The notes under the pieces: generated by a model | Told to the model about the DNA's origin: nothing | Database searches by the model: none | The model's input: the letters and a program-made list of their open reading frames with translations, nothing else | Shown here: positions 1 to 5,651 of the stretch, in pieces | Layout of the letters: every line of letters starts with the position of its first letter | Position numbering within the stretch: the stretch's first letter is position 1 | DNA from: an uncultured Tissierellia bacterium | Lineage (GTDB): Bacteria; Bacillota; Clostridia; Tissierellales; Peptoniphilaceae | DNA length: 6,703 nucleotides | Assembly (NCBI GenBank): GCA_902489375.1 | Contig: CABTZP010000075.1 | Span: forward strand, 1-6,703 | Direction: 5' to 3' | Made by a program: the position numbers and the translations under genes

Positions 1-732
1 GGAAGGGACCTGATCACGTCCGCTTTTCGGATGACGGTTCAGCTGGTTATCGCCGGCTCAATCCTCACCGTGATTCTGGGAAAACCCCAACCCCGAATTA
101 CCCTTATGGTCTTTTTGGTGATGGAAATCTTCTCCGTTTTTACTATTTTTCGCCGGGTCAAGACTCCTCTTCCCCCGGCCTTAAAACGAGCGGCCGCCAT
201 CGCCCAAATGTTTGGGACGGTGGTGTGCGTCTCGTATTTTCTTTTTTTCGTTGTCCGTCCCCATCCCTGGTTTGATCCCCAGTATTTTATTCCCCTCGGG
301 GGGATGATGATTGGAAACGCGATGACCGCCGTTGCCCTTGCGATGACTCGGCTGATTGACGCTGTTCGGGAAGGAAGAGATCAAATTGAAGGAGCGCTCA
401 TTTTGGGCGCGGATCCCAAGCGGGCCATGAAAGTTTCAATTGATAAGACCTTTGATGCGGCGATTCTTCCGACCTTAAGTTCTATGGCGGGGATGGGCAT
501 CGTCATCCTTCCGGGGATGATGACCGGTCAGATTCTCTCTGGCTCTGCGCCCAACACGGCAATCAAATATCAGATTGCCATCATGCTGGGAATTTTGGGC
601 ACCACTTCCATTTGCGTGCTGACCTTCCTGACCCTGGCCAGCCAGTCCCTTTTTAACGAAAAAAAGCAGCTGGTCTTTGAAGATCAGCTGCTTGTCTTAA
701 AAGAAAGAAAAAAATTCAAAAGGAAATCATGA
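1..732 (+). CDS. fetB: FetB-like ABC transporter permease (UPF0014/YbbM family), 5'-truncated by window edge
   Basis: Integral membrane permease of the FetB family; in E. coli FetAB is linked to iron export and oxidative stress resistance. The frame is open from base 1, and the first ATG at base 31 is internal: the preceding codons read DLITSAFR, and family members have a basic stretch just before MTVQL. The true start, probably 30-40 codons earlier with the first membrane helix, is outside the window. Of 243 visible residues, family signatures are IPLGGMMIGNAMTA (about 97-110), an EAA-like cytoplasmic loop with LGADPKRA (about 135-142), ILPGMMTGQIL (about 169-179) and AIKYQI (about 187-192), among several hydrophobic segments. 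The C-terminus runs about 18 residues past the usual end (after KKQLV) into a basic tail, which is encoded by a hairpin serving the opposite strand. The ATPase partner (fetA) is not visible. Family assignment is firm; the transported substrate is inferred. Confidence 0.88.
   Translation, partial: GRDLITSAFRMTVQLVIAGSILTVILGKPQPRITLMVFLVMEIFSVFTIFRRVKTPLPPALKRAAAIAQMFGTVVCVSYFLFFVVRPHPWFDPQYFIPLGGMMIGNAMTAVALAMTRLIDAVREGRDQIEGALILGADPKRAMKVSIDKTFDAAILPTLSSMAGMGIVILPGMMTGQILSGSAPNTAIKYQIAIMLGILGTTSICVLTFLTLASQSLFNEKKQLVFEDQLLVLKERKKFKRKS
659..693 (-). terminator. Rho-independent terminator of the acn-icd-gltA operon, inside fetB
   Basis: Read on the minus strand, AAGCAGCTG (693-685) pairs perfectly with CAGCTGCTT (672-664). 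The intervening 12 bases extend the helix by about four more pairs around a small loop, giving a stem near 13 bp. The minus-strand RNA then runs into seven consecutive U (complement of A659-A665). This is a textbook intrinsic terminator 51 bases downstream of the gltA stop codon. On the plus strand the hairpin is followed by GTCTTAAAAG, a poor U tract, so it should act mainly on the leftward operon. It lies wholly within the last codons of the convergent fetB. Confidence 0.82.
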
Positions 733-736
733 TCTT

Positions 737-753
737 CAAGCGATCAGCGCTTG
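737..753. other. Short hairpin between converging fetB and gltA ends
   Basis: CAAGCG (737-742) and CGCTTG (748-753) form a 6-bp perfect stem with a 5-base loop that contains part of the gltA stop codon. It is the only hairpin just past the fetB stop and could help stop fetB transcription, but no T run follows on either strand. It is therefore recorded as structure, not as a confident terminator. Confidence 0.3.
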
Positions 754-2087
754 CTTAATGGCACGTAGGCATGATTTTCTCCCAGGGAAACATAGGCGGG
801 CCGCATGATCTTTTTATCTTGAAGCTGCTCTAACCGATGGGCACACCAGCCCGCCAGCCGGGCCAGAGCAAAAATCGGCGTATCCAGGTCATCTGGAATG
901 CGCAGGATGTGATAGACCAGTCCGGTATACATATCAACATTCGCACAAACCTTTTTGTCTGGCCCAAACATTTCGATCATGAGCTCCTGGGAAATTTTTT
1001 CAATATTCTCCCTCAGTTCCAGTTCACTTTCCATATTGACATAGGCGACAACGCTCCGGGTCGCTTCTTTTAAAAGCTCGGTTCGGGGATCCGAAAGGGT
1101 GTAGACGGCATGACCCATCCCATAGATCAGCCCCGAATGGTCAAAAGCTTCTCCTTCAAGAATTCTTTTTAAGTAAGACCGGAGGCTTTCCGGGTTTTTC
1201 CAATTGCACCCTTTTTTGATGTCATCAATCATGGCCAGGACCTTGGCGTTGGCGCCTCCGTGCTTCGGGCCCTTTAAAGAGCCAATGGCCGCAGCAATGG
1301 CAGAATAGGTGTCGGTACCGGTCGAAGAGATGACATGGGTGGTGAAGGTGGAGTTATTGCCCCCGCCGTGATCCGCCTGGACAATCAGGCAAAGGTCAAG
1401 GAGCTTGGCTTCCCAAGGCTCAAATCGGCTGTCATCCCGGATCATATGGAGGAGGTTTTCCGCGACATGGGCGCCTGGGACCGGCTGATGGATAATCAGC
1501 GACTTATCATCAAAGTAGTGAAGCTTAGCCCGGTAGGAGTAGGCGACGAGAAGAGGCATTTTGGCGATCAAACTGTACGCTTGGAGGAGGGAGTTTTCAA
1601 TTGAGGTATCATCTGGATTGGGGTCATAAGAATAGAGGGTCAGCACGACACGCTGAAGCTTATTCATCAGCGTCCGGCAGGGAATTTTGAAAAAAACATC
1701 TTCCTTAAAATGTTCCGGCAGGGCGCAAAGTTGGGTCAGCGTATTCATGGCTTCTCCCAGCTGGGTTCGGGTGGGAAGTTTGCCAAAAAGAAGTAGAAAG
1801 GCAATCTCCTCATAGCCCAGACGGCCCTCGTCATAGATGCCCTGGACCAGGTCCTCAATGGGAATGCCTCGGTAAAGGAGACGTCCGGGAGAGGGAACCT
1901 TTTTTCCGTCGATATATTCGTAACCAAAAACCCCGGAAATTCGAGTAATGCCGACGAGAACGCCTGTTCCATCTTCATTTCGAAGGCCCTGCTTCACTGA
2001 ATATTTTTTGTAAAGCTCCGAATCCAGGGAAGTCGTCTCATCGAGGACTTCCAGAAGCTCATGATCATCCATCAATGTCTTTTTCAT
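744..2087 (-). CDS. gltA: Citrate synthase (Si-type, clostridial group)
   Basis: Condenses oxaloacetate and acetyl-CoA to citrate in the cytoplasm; last gene of the acn-icd-gltA operon. The 447-residue protein has the full Si-type active site: His240 (ADHGGGNNS), His276 (KHGGAN), His326 (GMGHAVYTLSDPR) and Asp385 (NVDMYTG). Arg335 and Arg410 sit at the same spacing from His326 and Asp385 as the substrate-binding arginines of E. coli citrate synthase. The N-terminus (about 1-65) is a lineage-specific extension before the LLYRGIPIEDL block. The start is fixed by AAGGAGGA four bases upstream. That site overlaps the icd stop codon, so translation is probably coupled. It is not the unrelated Re-citrate synthase used by some clostridia. 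A 2-methylcitrate synthase cannot be excluded from sequence alone, but the aconitase and isocitrate dehydrogenase neighbours favour citrate. Confidence 0.95.
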   Translation of the reverse strand: MKKTLMDDHELLEVLDETTSLDSELYKKYSVKQGLRNEDGTGVLVGITRISGVFGYEYIDGKKVPSPGRLLYRGIPIEDLVQGIYDEGRLGYEEIAFLLLFGKLPTRTQLGEAMNTLTQLCALPEHFKEDVFFKIPCRTLMNKLQRVVLTLYSYDPNPDDTSIENSLLQAYSLIAKMPLLVAYSYRAKLHYFDDKSLIIHQPVPGAHVAENLLHMIRDDSRFEPWEAKLLDLCLIVQADHGGGNNSTFTTHVISSTGTDTYSAIAAAIGSLKGPKHGGANAKVLAMIDDIKKGCNWKNPESLRSYLKRILEGEAFDHSGLIYGMGHAVYTLSDPRTELLKEATRSVVAYVNMESELELRENIEKISQELMIEMFGPDKKVCANVDMYTGLVYHILRIPDDLDTPIFALARLAGWCAHRLEQLQDKKIMRPAYVSLGENHAYVPLSKR

Positions 2088-2090
2088 GAT

Positions 2091-2098
2091 TCCTCCTT
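2091..2098 (-). promoter_or_regulatory. gltA ribosome binding site overlapping the icd stop codon
   Basis: The minus-strand bases AAGGAGGA lie four bases before the gltA ATG. The icd stop TAA (2099-2097) shares its first A's with this site, so ribosomes finishing icd terminate on the gltA Shine-Dalgarno sequence. This supports the chosen gltA start and suggests translational coupling. Confidence 0.8.
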
Positions 2099-3155
2099 AC
2101 CCATTTTGTAATTCCCGGATAAGCGCCCGGGTAAAGTCTCTTGTTCCCAGCGACCCTCCAAGATCGGGGGTTCTTTTTTCGGGCGCTTTCAGCGTCCTTT
2201 GTAAGGCCTGGCGAATATCCCCAGCCGGTTTGGCCTGTCCAATATGATCGAGCATCATGCAGGAGGCTAAAATCAGGGCCGTGGGATTGGCCTGATTTTT
2301 CCCTGCAAGGTCCGGGGCCGACCCGTGGACCGCTTCAAAAATGGCCCGTTCCTTTCCAATATTGGCCCCGGGCACAAGGCCAAGGCCCCCGACCAGGCCC
2401 GCGCAAAGATCCGAGAGGATATCCCCATAGAGATTTTCCGTAAGAATAATGTCTACGGATTCCGGCTCCAGAACCAGCCTCATGGCCATGGCGTCGACCA
2501 GGACCTCCTCAGTCTCCACCTCAGGATAAGCCTGGGAAACTTCCCGGCAGCTTTCCAAAAAAAGGCCGTCAGTCAGCTTCATGATATTGGCTTTGGTGAC
2601 AATGGAAACCTTTGGTTTTTTCCAGGCCCGGGGGGAGGTTTTTCCCGCCGCTCTTTCTTCCGCCGAAAAAGCTTGACTCCGGGCAAATTCAAAGGCTGCC
2701 CGGGCAATCCGTTTCGAGGCCTTTTTCGTAATGACTTTAATCGAATGCTTTTCCTCCGGGCTGATCTCTTCCTCTATCCCTGCGTAAAGATCTTCGGTAT
2801 TTTCCCGAAAAATCACCAAGTCCACATCTTTGTAAGGCCCCTCTAGCCCCGGGATGGACCGGACCGGCCGGACATTGGCAAAAAGGTCAAAACGCTTCCG
2901 AAGCTGAACATTGACGCTTTGGAAGCCCTTGCCGATAGGGGTGGTGATGGGCCCCTTTAAAGCGACCTTATTTTTTTCAATCGAAGCGATTGCCCGGTCG
3001 GGAATGAGCATTCCTTCTTTTTCCAAAGCCGAAGATCCGGCCAGGACTTCCTCAAATTCAATCTCGGCGGAAGAGGCGAAAAGGACGTCTTTTACGGAGG
3101 AAATGATCTCCGGACCAATGCCGTCGCCGGGAAGGAGGGTAATGGTTTGTTTCAT
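2097..3155 (-). CDS. icd: NAD-dependent isocitrate dehydrogenase (isocitrate/isopropylmalate dehydrogenase family)
   Basis: Oxidatively decarboxylates isocitrate to 2-oxoglutarate. The 352-residue protein carries GDGIGPE near the N-terminus. It also has the isocitrate-binding set Ser80, Asn82, Arg86, Arg96, Arg117 and Tyr124 (ENTEDLYAG), catalytic Lys188 (KANIMK), and metal-binding Asp221, Asp245 and Asp249, at the spacing known from E. coli Icd. At the cofactor-specificity site Asp282-Leu283 (HGSAPDLAGK) replaces the Lys-Tyr pair that binds the NADP phosphate in E. coli, so NAD is the expected cofactor. The ENTEDLYAG motif and Ser80/Asn82 argue against isopropylmalate dehydrogenase. Residues about 160-181 hold a charged insertion relative to the short NAD-type enzymes. 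The ATG overlaps the acn stop as ATGA, with GAGGAG five bases upstream inside the last acn codons, which points to translational coupling. Catalysis is confident; cofactor choice is inferred from one motif. Confidence 0.93.
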   Translation of the reverse strand: MKQTITLLPGDGIGPEIISSVKDVLFASSAEIEFEEVLAGSSALEKEGMLIPDRAIASIEKNKVALKGPITTPIGKGFQSVNVQLRKRFDLFANVRPVRSIPGLEGPYKDVDLVIFRENTEDLYAGIEEEISPEEKHSIKVITKKASKRIARAAFEFARSQAFSAEERAAGKTSPRAWKKPKVSIVTKANIMKLTDGLFLESCREVSQAYPEVETEEVLVDAMAMRLVLEPESVDIILTENLYGDILSDLCAGLVGGLGLVPGANIGKERAIFEAVHGSAPDLAGKNQANPTALILASCMMLDHIGQAKPAGDIRQALQRTLKAPEKRTPDLGGSLGTRDFTRALIRELQNG

Positions 3156-3166
3156 CGGGGCTCCTC
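3152..3166 (-). promoter_or_regulatory. acn/icd overlap with icd ribosome binding site
   Basis: The icd start and acn stop share ATGA (3155-3152). GAGGAG (3166-3161), which encodes Glu-Glu near the acn C-terminus, sits five bases before the icd ATG. This ties the acn tail sequence to icd initiation and suggests termination-reinitiation. Confidence 0.75.
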
Positions 3167-5119
3167 GCTCATAATTCGGTCAAAATATTCCTGGTGGGCC
3201 TTAATATAATTGATATAGCCCCCTTCCAAAAGGACCTGTCCTTCAATCGCGTTGCACTCGTGACGGAAAATGACATCTTTCCCATTGACAAAGGCATGGA
3301 TCAAAGTCAAGTTTTCAAAAGCCTCTTGAAGTCCGGTCAGCTTCACCGTCGCGCCCTCCGTAAAGAGCTTATAATCCTCCGGATTGTCAAAGACCAGGGG
3401 GAGGATCCCGGAGTTGATTAAGTTGGTCCGGTGAATCCGGGCAAAACTCTTGGCAAAAACCGCCCGGACCCCTAAATAGAGGGAGACAAAAGCGGCGTGT
3501 TCCCGGGAAGAGCCCTGTCCATAGTTTTCTCCCCCCGCAATAAAGCCTCCGTCATGCTCCTTTGCCCGGACTGGAAAATCGGGGATCAAGGTTTTAAACA
3601 TATAGTTGGAAAGGTAGGGAACGTTAGACCGGAAGGGAAGAAGTTTAGCATTGGATGGACAGATATCATCCGTAGTGACATTGTCTCCGGCCTGAAAGAG
3701 GACTTTCATGGTCAGGGAATCTTCCAAAGCCTGCCCCAGGGGGAAGGGCTTGATATTGGGGCCCCGTAGGATTCGAACCGGTTTTTCAGAAGGCTCGGAA
3801 AGCTTCTTTGGAATAATGAGATACGACGTGCTCAGTTCGAATACATTGGGGATTTCCACATCCAGGTCTTGCGCGTATCTTCGGGGGTCCGTGATGACGC
3901 CATTAATGGCGGAAGCGGCTGCGGTTTCGGGACTGGCCAGGTAAATGCCCGCATCGGTGGTCCCGGACCGGCCCCGGAAATTGCGGTTAAAGGTCCGTAA
4001 GGATTTGCCTCCGCTCTTTGGGGCCTGCCCCATGCCGATGCAGGGGCCGCAGGCGCACTCCAGAATTCTTGCGCCGGCTTTGAGAAAACTGGTTAAGGCG
4101 CCGTTTTCGGAGATCAGTCGAAGAACATGGGAGGAACCTGGAGTCAGGGTCAGATCCAGGCTTGGCCAGGCCCTATGCCCGTCTAAGATCGCCGCCGCCT
4201 TCATAATATCGGTAAAGGATGAATTGGTGCAGGAGCCGATGCAGATCTGATCCAGCGGCTCTCCCTCCACGTCTTTTACCCGGACGACCTTATCCGGGTT
4301 GCTGGGCAGAGCGATCATGGGGACAATCTCAGAAAGATCAATTTCAAGAACTTCTTCATATTCGGCATCCGGGTCAGCCTCAAGGGGAATATAGTCCTTG
4401 GCTCTTCCCTGACGGGTTAAAAACTTGAGGGTGTTTTCATCAGAGGGAAAGATGGAGGCCGTGGCGCCCGATTCCGCCCCCATGTTGCAGATGGTTGCCC
4501 GATCGGTAACATCCAGATTTTTTACGCCGGGACCGGAATACTCCAAAATTTTTCCAACGCCGCCTTTGACGGTGATCTGCCTGAGAATTTCAAGAATCAC
4601 ATCTTTGGCGTTGACGCCGGCTTTCAAGGAGCCTGTGAGATGAATATTTAAGATCTCCGGGACGCGGATGTTAAAGGTCCCTGTTGCCATGGCAACGGCA
4701 ACATCCAGCCCGCCGGCGCCAATCGCCAGCGCGCCCAGCCCGCCGTCAGTGGGGGTGTGAGAATCTGATCCTAAAAGGGTCGCACCGGGCTTTCCAAACC
4801 GTTCCAGATGAACCTGGTGGCAAATACCGCCACCGGGTTTCGAGAAGATGATTCCATATTTTTCAGCGCAGGAGCGGATGAAGGCATGGTCATCGGCGTT
4901 TTCGAAACCGATTTGAAGAATATTGTGATCAATGTAGGCGACCGAAAGGTCAGTTTGAATCCGGTCGACATCCAGGGCCAGGAGCTGGAGGTAGACCATG
5001 GTTCCCGTAGAATCCTGGGTCAGGGTCTGGTTGATTTTGATCGTGATGGTTTCACCCGTCTCCATTTTTCCTTCCAGCAGGTGAGATTCTAATAATTTTG
5101 CAGCGAGTGTTCCCTTCAT
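3152..5119 (-). CDS. acn: Aconitate hydratase, short Aquifex-type
   Basis: Interconverts citrate and isocitrate through a [4Fe-4S] cluster; first gene of the operon. At 655 residues it is much shorter than AcnA (about 890), as in the Aquifex-type bacterial aconitases, with the swivel domain still fused at the C-terminus. Cluster ligands are Cys297 (GSCTNSS), Cys357 and Cys360 (CGPC). Other active-site residues are His101 (GICHQ), Asp119 and His121 (SDSHTPTDGG), Arg379 and Arg384 (FNRNFRGR), and the swivel-domain Ser537-Ser538-Arg539 (NYGQGSSREHAA). The DSHTPTDGG and RNFRGR features fit aconitase better than 3-isopropylmalate or homoaconitate dehydratase, which are usually split into two subunits. 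The frame is open to an upstream ATG at 5182, but the ATG at 5119 is chosen: AAGGAGGAG lies six bases before it, and the extra 21 codons show no family similarity. The stop overlaps the icd start by four bases. Confidence 0.94.
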   Translation of the reverse strand: MKGTLAAKLLESHLLEGKMETGETITIKINQTLTQDSTGTMVYLQLLALDVDRIQTDLSVAYIDHNILQIGFENADDHAFIRSCAEKYGIIFSKPGGGICHQVHLERFGKPGATLLGSDSHTPTDGGLGALAIGAGGLDVAVAMATGTFNIRVPEILNIHLTGSLKAGVNAKDVILEILRQITVKGGVGKILEYSGPGVKNLDVTDRATICNMGAESGATASIFPSDENTLKFLTRQGRAKDYIPLEADPDAEYEEVLEIDLSEIVPMIALPSNPDKVVRVKDVEGEPLDQICIGSCTNSSFTDIMKAAAILDGHRAWPSLDLTLTPGSSHVLRLISENGALTSFLKAGARILECACGPCIGMGQAPKSGGKSLRTFNRNFRGRSGTTDAGIYLASPETAAASAINGVITDPRRYAQDLDVEIPNVFELSTSYLIIPKKLSEPSEKPVRILRGPNIKPFPLGQALEDSLTMKVLFQAGDNVTTDDICPSNAKLLPFRSNVPYLSNYMFKTLIPDFPVRAKEHDGGFIAGGENYGQGSSREHAAFVSLYLGVRAVFAKSFARIHRTNLINSGILPLVFDNPEDYKLFTEGATVKLTGLQEAFENLTLIHAFVNGKDVIFRHECNAIEGQVLLEGGYINYIKAHQEYFDRIMSEEPR

Positions 5120-5125
5120 CGGCGT

Positions 5126-5134
5126 CTCCTCCTT
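5126..5134 (-). promoter_or_regulatory. acn ribosome binding site that decides the start
   Basis: The minus-strand bases AAGGAGGAG lie six bases upstream of the ATG at 5119. The in-frame ATG at 5182 has no comparable purine-rich site in front of it, so the shorter acn product is chosen. Confidence 0.85.
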
Positions 5135-5256
5135 AAAATAACATATGACCAATGAGAAATCGGCCCCATGCGCATGAACCAATCACCGCTTTTAAAAGGG
5201 ATGAATGGCTGGCGGCCATGGGCTTATGATCGTCAGCAACCGACCGATTTTCTTTT

Positions 5257-5328
5257 TTGGGGCAAATGAATAACCCTATTCTATCCTTTGCTCCAATGAA
5301 GTGCAATTGATCAAAACCTTTGCCCCTT
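5257..5328. repeat. Three copies of a 12-base motif (WWGGRGCAAAKG) around the acn promoter
   Basis: Two copies are on the minus strand: complement of 5317-5328 (AAGGGGCAAAGG) and complement of 5285-5296 (TTGGAGCAAAGG), spaced 32 bases start to start, close to three helical turns. A third copy (TTGGGGCAAATG) lies in the opposite orientation at 5257-5268. One copy is upstream of the -35 box, one is between the -35 and -10 boxes, and one is at or just after the predicted start site. The arrangement looks like an operator set for a dimeric regulator with DNA looping or multi-site binding. It does not match the ATAA-N7-TTAT dyad of CcpC. The cognate protein is unknown. Confidence 0.45.
5278..5306 (-). 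promoter_or_regulatory. Candidate sigma-A promoter of the acn-icd-gltA operon
   Basis: On the minus strand TTGCAC (5306-5301) is followed after exactly 17 bases by TAGAAT (5283-5278), five of six matches to the -10 consensus. The -35 matches only at TTG, so the promoter is probably activatable or weak. The predicted start near 5271 gives a leader of about 150 bases before acn. An 8-base palindrome TTGATCAA (5307-5314) abuts the -35 box. A promoter nearer the gene was not found. Confidence 0.45.
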
Positions 5329-5374
5329 TAACCTTTCGCAGAGGGGGAGATCCGCTGGTAGACTGACCTTCTAG

Positions 5375-5386
5375 GGATATTTATCC
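5375..5386. repeat. Short dyad upstream of the aminotransferase promoter
   Basis: GGATA and TATCC flank a TT centre, forming a 12-base imperfect palindrome about 22 bases upstream of the -35 box of the rightward promoter. It is a possible activator or repressor half-site pair, but short dyads of this size are common by chance. Confidence 0.2.
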
Positions 5387-5408
5387 ATGATGAATTCGTT
5401 TTCTCAAT

Positions 5409-5437
5409 TTGTTTTCTACTTTTCCTTTTGATATAAT
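5409..5437 (+). promoter_or_regulatory. Sigma-A promoter for the aminotransferase leader
   Basis: TTGTTT (5409-5414), a 17-base spacer and a perfect TATAAT (5432-5437) form a strong housekeeping promoter in A+T-rich surroundings. Transcription should begin near A5444 or A5446. That leaves an untranslated leader of about 205 bases before the aminotransferase start at 5652. Confidence 0.8.
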
Positions 5438-5581
5438 AAATTTACATGATGCTGAGGAAAGAAGCCTGAGCGGGTGTTTTCGCCCAGGTAAGAATAAAAA
5501 AACCTGCTAACAACCGACATCAATCTACTACATCACTGAGCAGTTGATTTATTCAAATTCATTATCCCTCAGTAGCTGAAG

Positions 5582-5608
5582 AAGCGGATTCCGGTTTGGA
5601 TCCGTTTT
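5582..5608 (+). terminator. Possible attenuator/terminator hairpin in the leader
   Basis: AAGCGGAT (5582-5589, register approximate) pairs with ATCCG plus TTT (5600-5607), continuing past a one-base bulge into CC/GG around a GGTTT loop: about ten pairs. Only four T follow the GC part, some of them pairing with the 5' A's, and then a run of eight A begins. It is therefore a weak intrinsic terminator or a structural element. It lies 30 bases before the ribosome binding site. Confidence 0.35.
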
Positions 5609-5620
5609 AAAAAAAATTGT

Positions 5621-5636
5621 ATGAAAACCATTTCAT
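5621..5636 (+). repeat. Small inverted repeat abutting the aminotransferase ribosome binding site
   Basis: ATGAAA and TTTCAT flank ACCA, ending one base before the AAAGGAG ribosome binding site at 5638-5644. The same bases read as a five-codon open frame (MKTIS, stop TGA at 5636-5638), whose stop touches the Shine-Dalgarno sequence. Either reading could affect initiation; neither is proven. Confidence 0.25.
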
Positions 5637-5651
5637 GAAAGGAGAAGTTTT

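Larger units (their letters stand above)
5444..5651 (+). promoter_or_regulatory. Long structured 5' leader of the aminotransferase gene, family not recognised
   Basis: An outer helix pairs 5450-5457 with 5567-5574 (CTGAGG with CCTCAG plus flanking U-A and G-U pairs). It encloses a G+C-rich hairpin, CCT plus GGGTG (5465-5467, 5472-5476) with CGCCC plus AGG (5481-5488), and a weaker helix, 5501-5508 with 5539-5545, giving a three-way junction. A competing fold pairs ACTGAG (5535-5540) with CTCAGT (5568-5573), which uses the same 3' strand as the outer helix, so the two folds exclude each other. A terminator-like hairpin follows at 5582-5608. This layout resembles a riboswitch or attenuator. I found no T-box AGGGUGG-type core and no lysine, SAM, glycine, cobalamin or THF riboswitch core. 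It could also be an independent small RNA. Folding was done by eye. Confidence 0.45.

Noticed and set aside
31..33. ATG at 31 as the fetB start.
   Set aside because: The frame is open to the window edge, the upstream residues match the family, and no ribosome binding site precedes this ATG.
2325..2846. A 173-codon plus-strand open frame opposite icd.
   Set aside because: It is antisense to a gene with all catalytic residues intact. Its composition (Pro, Gly, Arg, Phe rich) is typical of a shadow frame, with no domain or ribosome binding site.
3761..3786. A tRNA T-arm-like stretch on the minus strand (GGTTCGAATCC followed by CGGGGCCCC).
   Set aside because: It lies in frame within acn and encodes the conserved VRILRGPNI segment. 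No D-arm, anticodon arm or acceptor pairing was found around it.
5120..5182. Upstream in-frame extension of acn from the ATG at 5182 (21 extra residues).
   Set aside because: The extension shows no family similarity and has no ribosome binding site. It would also place the strong AAGGAGGAG at 5126-5134 inside the coding sequence.
5167..5198. Two 10-base palindromes in the acn leader, CATGCGCATG (5167-5176) and CTTTTAAAAG (5189-5198).
   Set aside because: Each is perfect but short, they differ from each other, and they sit downstream of the predicted start with no promoter relation. I cannot separate them from chance.
5446..5469. A seven-codon open frame at the very 5' end of the aminotransferase leader (MMLRKEA).
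   Set aside because: It starts within two or three bases of the predicted transcript start, has no ribosome binding site, and overlaps the 5' strand of the closing helix. Its codons show no run of one amino acid as in leader-peptide attenuators.
5444..5610. 6S RNA or T-box leader as identity of the structured region.
   Set aside because: There is no long closing stem with a large central bubble as in 6S RNA, and no T-box AGGGUGGNACCGCG-like core downstream. Only a covariance model search could settle the family.
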